Shown here piece after piece: positions 1 through 12,935 of a stretch of DNA of 64,000 nucleotides. Where the stretch lies: positions 1 to 64,000 of the forward strand of contig JABFUD020000238.1 of assembly GCA_014529385.2 (NCBI GenBank), given 5' to 3'. The notes under the pieces are model-generated. The model was not told where the DNA came from. It saw only the letters and a program-made list of their open reading frames with translations, and did not search any database. A program made the position numbers and the translations under genes. Each line of letters begins with the position of its first letter. Within the stretch, counting starts at the first letter, position 1. Origin of the DNA: Adiantum capillus-veneris. Its lineage: Eukaryota; Streptophyta; Polypodiopsida; Polypodiales; Pteridaceae.

Positions 1-160
1 GGGCCTTTAAGTTGCCCCCTGATTCTTGTCCGTGAAAATTTTGGTTTCCGGTGAGTGATTTTCCTTCACGCACGATGGCTTCTCCTCATAATGGGGGCCT
101 TACAAATGTGCGCTTTTACCACAGAAAATTACAAGGGTAAATCAGGCTCCATACTTAACA
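1..160 (-). repeat. Partial 3' LTR of element A
   Basis: On the minus strand the LTR begins with the terminal TGTTAAGTATGGAG at 160 and runs off the window. It matches the first ~160 bases of the 3' LTR of element C (34522 onward), including the stretch that is absent from the LTR shared between elements B and C. Confidence 0.9.
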
Positions 161-220
161 ATCTCCCACTTGGAGACTGATCTCCAAACCAAACCTGTGA
201 CTGCTTTCCATTCTGGCTTC

Positions 221-3200
221 TTATCCTTGAATGCCGATTGAAGATGAGCAAAAGCTCAACTTCTCCTTGTTGACCACCTTTGTAAACATGTCTGCAGATT
301 TTTCACTTGTATGCACCTTTCCTAGCTTTAGTTGTCCCTCTTCCAAAAGAGTGCGTATGAAGTGATATCTCACCTCAATGTGCTTTGTCCTTGAATGAAA
401 GGCTGAGTTCTTCGCAAGATGGATAGCGCTTTGGCTATCACTGTACAAGACACAATTGTCTTGTTTGAATCCAAGCTCTTCTAAGAATCTGTGAAGCCAC
501 AGAATTTCTTTGCTTGCCTCCGTCATTGCTACATACTCTGCTTCCGTGGTAGAAAGTGAAACCACTTTCTGCAGCTTTGAAGCCAGCTTACTGCTGTGCC
601 TCCAACGTGAACACATAGCCAGTAGTGCTCCTTCGAGTATCTTTGTCACCTGCCATATCTGCATCAGCATACCCTTCTAGAAAAATATCAGTTCCTCCAA
701 AATACAAAGCATTTGTTGTTGTCCCTTTTAGATACCTAAGTATCCACTTCACAGCTTGCCAATGCTCTTTACCTGGGTTGTCCATGAACCTACTCACAAC
801 TCCCACTGCATGTGCAATGTCTGGCCTTGTCCAGACCATAGCATACATTAGAGAACCTACGCTGCAGCATATGGAACTTTAGACATATAGGCTATCTCCT
901 CTTGTGTCTTTGGACACATATCCTTCGTTAGTTTAAAAATGACCAGCCAAAGGTGTAGAAACTGGTTTTGCATTTTGCATTGCAAACCTTTCTAGTACCT
1001 TCTTGATGTAATCTTCTTGAGATAGCTTTATTGTCTTCTTCGTCCTGTCCCTTGATATTTTCATACCAAGTATCCTCTTTGCAGCACCTAAATCTTTCAT
1101 TGAAAAAGATTTGGACAGCTCCTCTTTTAGGTCTTTGATGTCCTGCATGTTAGCACTTGCAATCAACATGTCATCAACATACAACATTAGGATGATGAAT
1201 TTCCCATCTCCCAAATTCTTCGTGTAGACGCAGTGATCCGAGTTGCATCTTGTGAATCCATGATCCAACATCCATCGATCAAACTTCAAGTACCATTGTC
1301 TTGATGCTTGCTTTAAACCATACAAGCTCTTCTTTAATCTGCAAACCATTTTCTCCTTACCTTTTACTTCATACCCCTTGGTTGAAGCATGTAGATTTCC
1401 TCCTCTAAGTCACCGTGAGGGAATGCCGTATTTACATCCATTTTCGAGATTTAGATCATGAGCAGCCACAAGGCTTAAGACAGCCTAATTGAGTTCATTT
1501 TTACAACAGGAGAAAATATTTCATTGAAGTCAATACCTTTCTTTTGAGAAAAACCCTTTTACCACAAGCCTAGACTTGTACCTTTTCTTCCCACCTTCTT
1601 CTTCCTTCAGCTTGTACAACCATTTGTTTTGAAGTGCCCGCTTACCTTTAGGCAACTCAACCAACTCCCATGTTTGGTTGCGATGTAGTGAGTCCATCTC
1701 CACTTGCATGCTCTTCGTCCATTCTTCTTTGGATTCATGTTGCATAGCTTCTTCGTATGATTCCGGCTCTCCAGAATCTGAGATCAAGAGATGGTTGAAG
1801 GAAGGAACAAACCTTTCTGGAGGTCTACTTGCTCTTGTAGATCTTCGGGGAATAGGTTGAGGCTCCTCATTTGGTTGACGTTGTTGCACATTGTCACCGT
1901 TTGCAGTCCTTGAGTCTTCACCGTCCTCAAGCTCCATGTACTCATCACCTGTTTCTTTTGTTTGTTTTCTTTCCAAGTAATCTTTGTACATATTTTGTTC
2001 GTTAAAAATTACATCCCTACTCCTTAAGATTTTACCATCTTCAGGATTCCATAGGCGATACCCAAAGTCTCCTTCTCCATAGCCAATGAAGAAGAAACAC
2101 TTTTTGGACTTTGCATCTAACTTTGATCTTAGGCTTCTATCTATGTGCATGAAAGCCTCACACCCAAACACTTTGAGAAATGCATAATTCACCGGTTTAC
2201 CTGTCCATGCCTCTTCTGGAACTCCCCCATCCAATGCTGTTGAGGGTGACCGATTGATTAAGTACACAGACGTACTTACAGCTTCCGCCCAAAGCTCAAG
2301 CGGTAGTAGGCCTGCATGTAGCCGCATGCTTCGTGCTCGTTCCATGATTGTCCTGTTCATCCTTTCCGAAATCCCATTTTGTTGAGGTGTCCTTGGGGTT
2401 GTCCTTTGCCTCCGAATGCCATTGCTAGCACAAAAGCTTTCAAAAGCTTGGCTGCAATATTCGCCTCCATTGTCGGATCTGAGGCATTTAACCTTGGTAC
2501 CTGTTTCATTCTCCACAAAGGCTTTCCACCTTTGAAATATGGAAAAATACATCGGATTTATTCTTCATGACATAAACCCATGTTTTTCTAGTCGCATCGT
2601 CTATGAATGTTACATAGTACAATGAGCCACCAAGTGATGGTGTACTTGCAGGACCCCAAACATCAGAATGAACCAACTCAAGTTTTTTATTCTTTCTTTC
2701 ATTTCTTGATTTTTGAAATTTTACCCTCTTTTGTTTACCATAAACACAATCTTCACAGAACTCTAAGTCCACTTCTTTCAAACCTGGTAGAAGCTTCTTT
2801 GTTTGAAGGATTTGCATTCCTTTGGCACTCATATGCCCAAGTCGGTAGTGCCACACCGCACTGTCAACTTCTGTAGTTGCTGCACAAGCTGAAGGTTGCG
2901 TGCTAACAGTACACAAGTAAAGTGTACCGACTTTTTCACCCTTGGCAACCACCAAAGATCCCTTTGAGATCTTCCACCGTTTGTTTCCGAATGCAATGTT
3001 GTGACCTTCATCGTCCAATTGTCCTGTAGAGATCAAATTTTTGCGAAGAGAAGGAACATGCCTAACATCTTTAAGCTTCCATTCATTTCCGTTAGCAGTT
3101 TTGACAGAAACTGTACTTGCCGACAATCTCACAAGCTTCATCATCTCCCAAGTATACATACCCAAAATTACCTTCAGTGTAGTCTTGGAAATGTTGCTTG

Positions 3201-4098
3201 TGTGGTGTCGCATGGAATGAAGCCCGGAATCTACTATCCAGGAATTAGACACATTGTCTAATGAGAGAATTAGAGCATCTTGCTCTACTTTACCTGCCAC
3301 ATTGGCCTCCGATGTTGGCTTGTTGTCTTGAGACTCTGTCTCCTTCTTCTTTGGACCAGCAATCCTTCTTGACGTGGCCTTTCTTGCTGCAGTTCCAACA
3401 TTCAAGAACTGACTTTGTGCGTGACTTGCTCCGCCTTGAGCGATCACGACCCTTTTGGTTTTTGAACCTCTCCTTAGGCCTTCCTCTTGTTTCCACTGAT
3501 AGTGCAGCACTTGATGATTCTCCTGTGCTTCTCCTTCGCATTTCTCGCTTAGGAGAACACCCACAATATCATCAAACTTAAGAGTATTTGTGCCAGAGAT
3601 AGAATTACTTACAACCATCACAAGGCTGTCCCAACTATCCGGTAGAGATGATAGTATAAGGAGAGCTCGTACTTCGTCATCGAAATTGATTTTCACTGAT
3701 CGAAGTTGACTTATATTTGTGTTAAAGTCATTTAGGTGTTCTGCAATGAACCATTCTCTGCCATCTTTAGATTGAACAAGCGCTTCATAAGAAATACCTT
3801 ATTGGATGCCGATGGTTTCTCGTAGAAGTCGTCAAGTGACTTCATCAAGTCCTCCGTGGTCTTCATCTCCGAAACATTGAAGGCCACCATTGACGCCAAG
3901 CTTAACCGGATTGTTCCTAGTGCCTTTCGATCAAGGACAATCCATGCTGCATCTGCCATTGTTGCGGGCTTCTTCGCAAGACCGCCTAGTGGCAAATAGA
4001 GGTCCTTCTGGTAGAGATAGTCTTCAATCTGCATCTTCCAATGTTGGTAGTTTTTGCCGTGTGAACTTCTCAATCTTGAGCTTCCCTTCCTCCGCCAT
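221..4098 (-). pseudogene. Broken copia gag-pol polyprotein (element A)
   Basis: The product would be the retrotransposon polyprotein: Gag with a zinc knuckle, aspartic protease, integrase, reverse transcriptase and RNase H. The start was taken as the ATG at 4098, equivalent to the ATG of element C. Visible pieces include the Gag segment (4073-3732), the zinc knuckle CWNCSKKGHVKKDC near 3330-3370, the integrase core with RSDNGGEY near 2470, the RT motif YVDD near 1180, and the RNase H motif STTEAEY near 545. The frame is broken many times, mostly by 1-3 base indels. Examples are an extra A in the run near 2535, a missing C near 3225 and an extra A near 935, each absent from the right-arm copy. 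It retains CGA where the right-arm copy has a TGA stop at 32354. It is not expected to be functional. Confidence 0.92.
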
Positions 4099-4157
4099 AA
4101 CTCCCACTCAATTCAAGGAATCCTTTCCTTGAGATAATTTAGCTACGAGCAAACCTT

Positions 4158-4169
4158 GCTCTGATACCA
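4158..4169 (-). other. Primer binding site (initiator-Met tRNA), element A
   Basis: The minus strand reads TGGTATCAGAGC two bases inside the 5' LTR. This is the standard copia primer binding site, complementary to the 3' end of initiator-Met tRNA. Confidence 0.9.
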
Positions 4170-4171
4170 GT

Positions 4172-4917
4172 TGTTAGGAAATAAGACGTAGCTAAATAGA
4201 TAATTGAGTAGATTACTTAATGGAGAAAGACAGATTTACATACACGAGATTATAGAGTAGAGAGAGAGAGAGAGAGAGAGTACACACAATATACGTGGTT
4301 CACCCAATGTGGGCTACGTCCACGGGAAAGCAGCCACTCAATGGCTTTAGTACTTCAAAACAAGAAGTAATTTACAAAGGGATTATACCCTTAATGGAGC
4401 TCCCGCCTTGCTTCACTCTCACCACCTCACACTCACCTTGTTGCATCAACTTCACACTATGAAATGTGTGTAGAAATGACCTCGTTTTATAGGCCAAAAG
4501 GGCTGCCCTCTCTTATGAGAGACAGCCATGTGTAGCCGCCCTTGTGGGAATAAGTCCAAATCGGACCCTCCAATCCGCCCATGTGTGGCCGCCCTTGAGA
4601 AGACAAGTCCGCTTTTGAATTCGGCCACCGGCCATTGAATTCGGCCACCGGCCACGGCCATTGACTTCCGACCACCGGCCACCGGCCATTGACTTCCGAC
4701 CACCGGCCATCGGCCATTGACTACCGGCCACGGCCAACCGACCGGTTGTTTTCCGACCACTTTCCGGCCACCGGCCGGCCATAATATCCGGTGAAAAAGA
4801 ATATTCCGGCGAGTACTTTTTCTTCATGCACAATGGCCTCTCCTCATAACGGGGGCCTTACAAACGTGCGTTTTAACACAAAAAATTACAAGGGGTAAAT
4901 CAAGTTCAAACTTAACA
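4172..4917 (-). repeat. Mosaic LTR shared by elements A and B (left arm)
   Basis: The minus strand starts with TGTTAAGTATTGAAC at 4917 and ends with CCTAACA at 4172. It contains the GC-rich GGCCGGTGG minisatellite, a TATA-like TATAAAA, and a GA/CT tract at about 4260-4280. It is the mirror of 29760-30510 and has the same mosaic structure: its first ~115 bases are of element B type and the rest is of element C type. It acts as 5' LTR of A and 3' LTR of B. Confidence 0.9.
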
Positions 4918-4977
4918 ATCTCCCACTTGGAGACTAATCTCCAAACCAAACTTGTGACTGCTTTCCATCCTAGCTTC

Positions 4978-7900
4978 TTATCCTTGAATGCCAATTGAAG
5001 ATGAGCAAAAGCTCAACTTCTCCTTGTTAACAACCTTCGTAAACATGTCTGCAGGATTTTCACTTGTATGCACCTTTTCTAGCTTTAGGTGTCCCTCTTC
5101 CAAAAGTGTGCATATGAAGTGATATCTCACCTCAATGTGCTTTTCCTTCAATGAAAGACTAAGTTCTTTGCAAGATGGATAGTGCTTTGGCTATCACTAT
5201 ACAAGACACAATTGTCTTGTTTGAATCCAAGCTCTTCTAAGAATCTGTGAAGCCACAAAATTTCTTTGCTTGCCTCTGTCATTGCTACATACTCTGCTTC
5301 CTTGGTAGAAAGTGAGACCACTTTCTACAGCTTTGAAGCCAGCTTACTATTGTGCCTCCAACTGTGAAGATAGCCAGTAGTGCTCCTTTGAGTATCTTTG
5401 TCACCTGCCATATCTGTATCAGCATATCCTTGAAGAAAAATTTCAGTTCCTCCAAAATACAAATCATTTGTTGTTGTCCATTTTAGATACCTAAGTATCC
5501 ACTTCACAGCTTGTTAGTTCTCTTTACCTGGGTTGTCCATGAACCTACTTACAATTCCCATTGCATGTGCAATTTCTCTTTGGCCTTGTCCAGAATAGCA
5601 TACATAAGAGAACCTACCACTGCAACATATGGAACTTTATACATATAGGCTATCTCCTCTGGTGTCTTTTGGACACATATCCTTGGTTAGTTTAAAGTGC
5701 CCAGCCAAAGGTGTAGAAACCGTTTTGCATTTTGCATTGCAAACCTTTCTAGTACCTTCTTGATGTAATCCTCTTGAGATAGCTTTATTGTCTTCTTCGT
5801 CCTGTCCCTTGATATCTTCACACCAAGTATCCTCTTTGCAGCACCTAAATTTTTCATTGAAAAAGATTTAGACAGCTCCTCTTTTAGGTCTTTGATGTCC
5901 TGCATGTTAGCACTTGCAATCAACATGTCATCAACATACAACATTAGGATGATGAACCTCCCATCTCCCAAATTCTTTGTGTAGACACAATCATCTAAGT
6001 TGCATCTTGCATCGATCGAACTTCAAGTACCACTGTCTTGATGCTTGCTTTAAACCATACAAGCTCTTCTTTAATCTGCAAACCATTTTCTCCTTATCTT
6101 TTACTTCAGACCCCTTTGGTTGAATCATGTAAATTTCCTCCTCTAAGTCACCATGAGGGAATGTCATATTTACATCCATTTGCTCCAAATTTAAATCATG
6201 AGCAGCCACACGCTTAAGACAAGCCTAATTGAGTTCATTTTTACAACAAGAAAAAATATATCATGGAAAAAATACCTTTCTTTTGAGAAAACCCTTTTAC
6301 CACAAGCCTAAACTTGTACTTTTTCTTCCACCTTCTTCTTCCTTCAGCTTATACACCCATTTTTTCTGAAGTGCCCGCTTACCTTTATGCAACTCAACCA
6401 ACTCCCATGTTTGGTTGCGATGTAATGAGTCAATCTCCACTTGCAGCTCTTTATCCATTCTTCTTTGGATTCATGTTGCATAGCTTCTTGTATGATTCCA
6501 GCTCTCCAGAATCTGAGATCAAGAGATGGTTGAAGGAAGGAATAAACTTTTTTGGAGCTTTACTTGCTCTTGTAGATCTTCCAGGAATAGGTTGAGGCTT
6601 CTCATTTGGTTGGCGTTGTTGTACGTTGTCACCGTTTGCACTCCTTGAGTCTTCACCGTCCTCAAGCTCCGTGTACTCACCACCTGCTTCTTTTGTTTGT
6701 TTTCTTTCCAAGTAATCTTTGTACATTTTTGTCTATTAAAAATTACATCCCTACTAAAGAGTTTACCATCTTCAGGTTTCCATAGGTGATACCCAAAGTC
6801 ACCTTCTCATAGCCGATAAGAAGAAACAATTTTTGAACTTTTCATCTAGCTTTGACCTTAGGCTTCTATATATATGTATAAAAGACTCTCACCAAAAACT
6901 TTGAGAAATGAAATGAATAGTTCTGTTTTCCTGTCCACGCCTCTTTGGAACTCCCCCATCCAATGCCGTTGAGGGTGACCGGTTGATTAAGTACAGAGAC
7001 GTACTTACTGCTTCCGTCCAAAGCTCAAGCTGTAGGCTTGCATGTAGCCACATGCTTTGTGCTCACTCCATGATTTTCATATTCATCCTTTCCGAAATCC
7101 CATTTTGTTGTGTCCTTGGGGTTGTTCTTTGCCTCCAAATGCCATTGCTAGCACAAAAGATTTCAAAATCTTGGCTGTAATATTTGCCTCCATTGTCGGA
7201 TCTGAGGCATTTAACCTTGGTACCTGCTTCATTCTCCACAAAATAGTTCCACCTTTGAAATATGGAAAACACATCAGATTTATTGTTCATTACATAAACC
7301 CATGTTTTCCTAGTCGCATCGTTTATGAATGTTACATAGTACAATGAGCCACCAAGTGATGGTGTACTTGCAAGACCCCAAACATCAGAATGAACCAACT
7401 CAAGTTTTTTATTTTTTCTTTCATTTCTTGATTTTTAAAATTTTACCCTCTTTTATTTACCATAAACACAATCTTCATAGAACTCTAAATCCACTTCTTT
7501 CAAACCTGGTAGAAGCTTCTTTGTTTGAAGGATTTGCATTCCTTTGGCACTCATATGCCCAAGCCGGTAGTGCCACACTGCATTGTCGACTTCTGTAGTT
7601 GCTGCACAAGCTAAAGATTGCGAGATGACAGTACACAAGTAAAGTGTACCAACCTTTTTTCCTTTGGCAACCACCAAAGATCCCTTTGAGATCTTCCACT
7701 GTTTGTTTCCCAATGCAATGTTGTGACCTTCATCATCTAATTGTCCTGTAGATATCAAATTCTTGTGAAGGGAATGAACATGCCTAGCATCTTTAAGCTT
7801 CCATTCATTTCCGTTAGCAGTTTTGACACAAATTGTACCTTTGCTGACAATTTCACACACAAGCTTCATCATCGCCCAAGTATACATACCCAAAATTACC

Positions 7901-9121
7901 TTTGGTGTAATCTTGGATATGTTGCTTGTGTGGTGTTTGCATGGAATGAAGCCCCAGAATGTACTATCCCAGAATTAGACACATTGTCTAATGAAAGAAT
8001 TAGAGCATCTTGCTCTACTTTACCTGCCACATTGGCCTCCGATGTTGGCTTGTTGTCTTGAGAATCTGACTCATTCTTCTTCTTAGACTAGCAATCCTTC
8101 TTGAAGTGGCCCTTCTTGTCGCAGTTCCAACATTCAAGAACTGACTTTGTGCGTGACTTGCTCCGCCTTGAGCGATCACGACCCTTTTGGTTTTTGAACC
8201 TCTTCTTAAGCCTTCCTTTTGTTTCCACTGATAGTGCAGTACTTGATGATTCACCTGTGCTTCTCCTTTGCATTTCCTCTCTTAGGAGAACACCCACAAC
8301 ATCATCAAACTTAAGAGTATTTGTGTGAGAGATAGAATTACTTACATCCATCACAAGGCTATCCCAACTATCCAACAAAGATGATAGTATAAGGAGAGCT
8401 TGCACTTCATCATCGAAATTTATTTTTCACCGATCGAAGTTGACTTATGTTGGTGTTAAAGTCATTTAGGTGTTCTGCAACTGAACCATTCTCTACCATC
8501 TTTAGATTAAACAAGCGCTTCATGAGAGATACCTTATTGGATGCCGATGGTTTCTTGTAGAGGCCATCAAGTGACTTCATTAAGTCCTTCGAAACATTGA
8601 AGGCCACCGTTGATGCCAAACTTAACCAAATTTTTCCCAATGCCTTTCGGTCATGGACAATCCATGCTACCATCGTTGCGGGCTTCTTTGCAAAACCACC
8701 TAATGGCAAACATCAAAATTTATTTTCACCGATCAAAGTTGACTTATGCTGGCATTAAAGTCATTTAGGTGTTCTGCAATTGAATCATTCACTGTCATCT
8801 TTAGATTGACCAAGAGCTTCATGAGAATACCTTATTGGATGCCGATGGTTCTCGTAAAGGCCATCGAGTGACTTCTTCAAGTCCTCCATGGTCTTCATCT
8901 CCGAAACATTGAAGGCCACCGTTGATGCCAAACTTAACTGGATTGTTCCCAATGCCTTTTGGTCAAGGACAATCCATGCTTCATCTGTCGTCGTTGCGGG
9001 CTTCTTTGTTGCAAGACCGCCTAATGGCAAAAAAGGTCCTTCTGGTAGAGATAGTCTATCTTCCAGTGTTGGTAGTTCTTGCATTGAACTTCTTGATCTT
9101 GAGCTTCCCTTCCTCCGCCAT
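4978..9121 (-). pseudogene. Decayed copia gag-pol polyprotein (element B, left arm)
   Basis: This is a copia polyprotein remnant. The ATG at 9121 was chosen by alignment with element C. A partial tandem duplication of the Gag N-terminal region is visible (around 8415-9040). The zinc knuckle CWNCDKKGHFKKDC is followed directly by a stop. The integrase shows RSDNGGKYY (near 7190), where the usual E of GGEY is K. YVDD lies near 5930. Numerous stops and frameshifts interrupt it. Several are shared with the right-arm copy; others occur only here, such as an extra T in the run near 8422. It is non-functional. Confidence 0.9.
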
Positions 9122-9194
9122 TACTCCCCATCAATTCAAGGAATCCTTTCATTAAGACAATTTAGCTAAGAGCACACCTTGCTCTGATACCATT

Positions 9195-9955
9195 TGTTAG
9201 GAAATATGACGTAGCTAAGTAGATAATTGAGTAGTTTACTTAATGGAGAGAGATAATTTTTGCACACGAGAGATTATAGAGTAGAGAGAGAGAGAGAGAG
9301 AGTACACAACACGATATATGTGGTTCACCAATGTGGGCTACGTCCATGGGAAAGCGGCCACTCAATGGCTTTAGTACTTCAAAACAAGAAGTAGATTACA
9401 AAGGGATTATACCCTTTTGGAGCTCCCACCTTGCTTCACTCTCATCACCTCACATCAACTTTACAATGTAGCACAATGCTTCACAATCCATTTTTGTGTG
9501 TAGAAGAGGCCTCCTTTTATAGGCCAAAAGAGCTGCCCTCTCCCATGAGAGGTAGTCGTGTGTAGCCACCCTTGTGTAGACAAGTCCAAATCGGACCCTC
9601 CAATCCGCCCATGTGTGTCCACCCTTGAGAAGACAAGTTCGCTTTGACATCGACCATCGGCCATTGCATTCAGCCACCGGCCATCGACCATTGACTTTCG
9701 AACATCGGCCACCGGCCATTGACTATGGCCATGGGCCAATCGGCCAAAAGACCAGGCATTTTTCGACCACTTTTCGATCGTCATCTGGCCATAAAATTTT
9801 GGCCAAAAGGAATATTCTGCTGGCCGTGAAAATTTTGGTTTTCGACGAGTGATTTTTCTTCACGCTTGATGGCTTCTCCTCATAACGGGGACCTTACAAA
9901 TGTGCGTTTTTAAACACAAAAAATTACAAGGGGTAGTTAGGATCCATACTTAACA
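9195..9955 (-). repeat. 5' LTR of element B (left arm)
   Basis: On the minus strand the LTR runs from TGTTAAGTATGGATCC at 9955 to CCTAACA at 9195. It contains TATAAAA in the sequence GGCCTATAAAAGGAGG (around 9515) and a GA tract at 9284-9302. It is followed on the internal side by the initiator-Met primer binding site at 9181-9192. Confidence 0.9.
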
Positions 9956-11450
9956 GATTCATACAAACTCTGTTGCATTGTTTTGCCTCCATTCTACCTC
10001 TTTAAAGGGATGGAGGTATTAAAGTTTACACCACTCTCTAGCTCATAATGGTTTAGGACATGCGTGTCTCCCACTTAAAGCATTTGCGGTTGCACCTAAG
10101 TATCCATTTGACAGCTCACGTCCTTTACCTGGATTATCCATGAACCTACTCAAAACTCTTTACTGCATGTGCAATATCTGGCCTAGTCCACCATATCATG
10201 CCTTTAAGAACCTACTATTGTAGCATATGGAACCTTGGACATATCAACTATCTCTTTTTGTGTCTTTGGACACATATCCTTATTGTGTTTAAAGCAACTA
10301 ACCAAAGGTGTAGAAACTCTTTCTGCATATGGAACCTTAGACGTATAACTAATCTCCTCTTGTGTCTTTGGACACATATCCTTATTGAGTTTAAAGTGAC
10401 TAGCCAAAGGTGTAGAAACTCTTATTGCATATGCAATATCTAACCTTATCCAAACCATATTGTGCATTAGAGAACCTACTAATGTAGCATATGGAACCTT
10501 AGACATATAAAGTATCTCCAGTTGTGTCTTTGGGCACATATCCTTGTTGAGTTTAAAGTGACTAGCCAAAGGTGTAGAAATTGATTTTGCATTGCAATTA
10601 TTTCTAGTACTTTCTTGATGTAATCCTCTTGAGATATTGTCAATGTCTTCTTCAACCTATCCCTTGATATTTGCATACCAAGTATCCATTTTGTAGTACC
10701 TAAATCTTTCATTGAAAAAGATTTAGACAATTCCTCCTTTAGATCTCTATATCTTGCATGTTAGCACTTGCAATTAGCATGTCATCAACATACAACATTA
10801 GGATGACATATTTCACATCCACTAAATTCTTTGTGTATACTTAGTGATCTGACTTGCATCGTTTGGATCCATGATCTAGCATCTATCGGTTGAATTTTAG
10901 ATACCATTGTCTTGATGCTTTTTTAAACCATACAAGCTCTTTCTTAACATGCATACCATTTTCTCCTTGCCCTTTTCTTCATATCCCTTTGGTTGAAGCA
11001 TGTAAATCCCCTTCTCCATGTTTTAATAAGGGACTATCGTGTTTACATCCATTTCTTCAAGGTTCAAGTCTTGATTAGCCACAAGACTTAAAACAAATCT
11101 AATGGAGTTCATTTTTACAACAAGAGAAAATATTTCATCAAAATCAACACCTTTCTTTTGAGAGAACCTTTCACCACAAGTTTAGACTTGTATCTCTTTT
11201 CCCCACCTTCTTCATGATTCAATTTGTCCACCCATTTATTTTGTAATACATGTTTACCTTCAGGCAAATCAACCAATTCCTAGGTTTGATTTTTATGCAA
11301 TGAGTCCATCTATGCTTGCATGCTCATTGTCCACTCCTCTTTGGATTCATGTTGCATGGCTTCTTCATATGACTGTAGCTCAACAAAAAATTTCACCAAG
11401 AGATGGTTGAAGGAAGGAATAAATCTCTCTAGAGGTCTACTAACTTTTTA
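9956..11450 (-). pseudogene. Degenerate copia RT/RNase H block F (left arm)
   Basis: From 9956 to about 10090 there is a short piece also found at 55565-55620 and in the X family. From about 10100 to 11450 the minus strand encodes a decayed copia pol: the segment leading into RT (ATG-poor, with stops), LKKSLYGLK-like sequence near 10935, the YVDD region near 10785, and MSKSFSMKDLG near 10725. A roughly 107-170 base segment around 10205-10590 is present three times in tandem. No LTR of its own is recognisable. It mirrors 23230-24717. Confidence 0.85.
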
Positions 11451-12811
11451 CCATATATGTGGTAGTGATGTGTGTTAATACACTTAGGACCATGGGGCAT
11501 TTTTTCCCCTCACTAGGAGGTTTTTTCCCATGTGCATTGTATATACGCCTATTACTCTATGGTGACGACTATGCCGGGAGGAGGCAACCTACACTCATAC
11601 CAATTGCTCGAATTAGGGATGCACACACATCTTGGAGAAGGGAAGAAGCTCAAGGCACACAATAGAGATTATATTTTTAGTGCACAATCAAAAATAAAAA
11701 TAAATTATCCCCCAGCTGCTCACTTTATCCTATTTGGGTGAGATTTGGTGAGCGTCAGAAGGTTGATTAATACTTTGGGTAAGCTAAAAGAGCTTGTTTG
11801 CTCAAAATTATGATCTGGGCTCATTTTAGCCTCCATTTCCACTACCAGCTATACTACGCAAACAAAACTATGGAGTAAACTAGTGGTGGAGATCCGGTAA
11901 ACTATGGTGGACCACATCTTGAAAAGTGAAGACCACTAGACAAAATGTAACCTTTGGGTCCCTAAAGTCAAAAGACAGAAGGGCCAAAGGCTATAGAGTT
12001 TTGTGTCAAGTCATTCTTTGTCTAGGTTTTATGGTTCATCTAGACTATGAGGAATGTTGACAACCCATCATCTTCATTTGATCCGCTCCATGTCAACTCC
12101 TAATGGACAAATATTTTGAGCTTATCAAATGTGCCACTTAGGAAGAAATCCTAGCTCATTATGACCATAATTTGGTTTTTGTGGTTTATCTAGACTATGA
12201 GGAATGATGCTACTTTTGACAAGTCCATCATTTTCAGTTGATGCGCTCCATGTCAACTCCTAGTGGGTAAAGTTGTGTAGGATATTTTGACATTATCAAA
12301 TGAAACACTTAGAAAGCAAGCCTACCTCATCATGAACATACTCAAACCACATGATGTAATTATAATAGTAAAACAAAGAATTCCTTCCACAAAGAGAGAA
12401 ATGAAATGATATATTAACGTCATCTACAAAAGGCCAAAATGACCTATGAGAGCAACAAGTTACAAATTGGTAAATCTCTTACAAAGTTTGTGTGCTGAAA
12501 GAAAGACTAACATCCTAAACCAAATGTTCTTCTAAAAGTGAAAGTGGGGGGGAAGACTAGAGACTCTCTAGTCAATACAAAGGTACAAAATAACAAGGGA
12601 TGCAAGAAACTTAAGCTACTAAGAAGGGGGATAATCCTCTAGCTCAAAGTAAATCCAACATTGATCGGTGTTGGATCTCCACAATGTCCTCCATGGTAAA
12701 AAAACCTGACTAGGTATCGTGTATGGCACAACAAAATAATCAAAATCCTCCTCTGTGATCTCTATCTATGCCAGGATGCCCTCCTCTGTAATCATGGATG
12801 CTTGGATCTGT
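11451..12811. repeat. Anonymous spacer with a tandem ~180-bp repeat (Y), left arm
   Basis: No gene is recognisable. Around 12000-12350 two diverged ~180-bp units lie in tandem, each with a CATGTCAACTCCTA motif and a TCTAGACTATGAGGAATG motif. A second pair lies at about 13265-13620. Short ORFs here have no similarity I recognise. The block is the mirror of 21867-23230 and is also present at 43037-44409. Confidence 0.7.
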
Positions 12812-12935
12812 AATTTTGGTTTTCGGCGAGTACTTTTTCTTCATGCACAATGGCCTCTCCTCATAACGGGGGCCTTACAAATGTGCGCTTTTACCACTGA
12901 AAATTACAAGGGTAAATCGGACTCCATACTTAACA
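12812..12935 (-). repeat. Truncated copia LTR fragment (left arm)
   Basis: The minus strand begins with the LTR terminus TGTTAAGTATGGAGTCC at 12935 and matches the first ~124 bases of the element C type LTR, then stops abruptly at AAAATT. It has no partner LTR or internal region. Its broken end coincides with the edge of the block shared with 43037 onward. Confidence 0.85.

Larger units (their letters stand above)
1..4917 (-). mobile_element. Ty1/copia element A (left-arm copy of element C), truncated by window
   Basis: This is an LTR retrotransposon in minus orientation. From right to left it has an LTR (4172-4917), an initiator-Met primer binding site (4158-4169), a gag-pol region (4098 down to 221), a purine-rich tract, and the start of the 3' LTR (160 down to 1). 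The domain order Gag, protease, integrase, RT, RNase H is diagnostic of copia. It is the mirror image of element C at 29760-35345. The LTR at 4172-4917 is shared with the neighbouring element B copy, as in the right arm. Confidence 0.93.
4172..9955 (-). mobile_element. Decayed Ty1/copia element B (left-arm copy)
   Basis: This is a minus-strand copia element with 5' LTR 9195-9955, primer binding site 9181-9192, gag-pol remnant 9121-4978, and the shared LTR 4172-4917 as its 3' LTR. It mirrors 24718-30510 and is related to the third copy at 45894-51704. Its internal region is clearly more degenerate than that of element A. Confidence 0.92.

Noticed and set aside
4452-4833. Repetitive GRWPVVGSQWP-type open frames in three frames (also 29846-30230, 34751-35026)
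   Set aside because: They come from the GC-rich minisatellite in the LTR promoter region. There is no start context, and frames overlap on the same strand.
11459-11741. Two overlapping plus-strand open frames of about 68 codons
   Set aside because: Short, overlapping, without similarity, and lying in a duplicated non-coding spacer whose third copy and mirror show indels that shift the frames.
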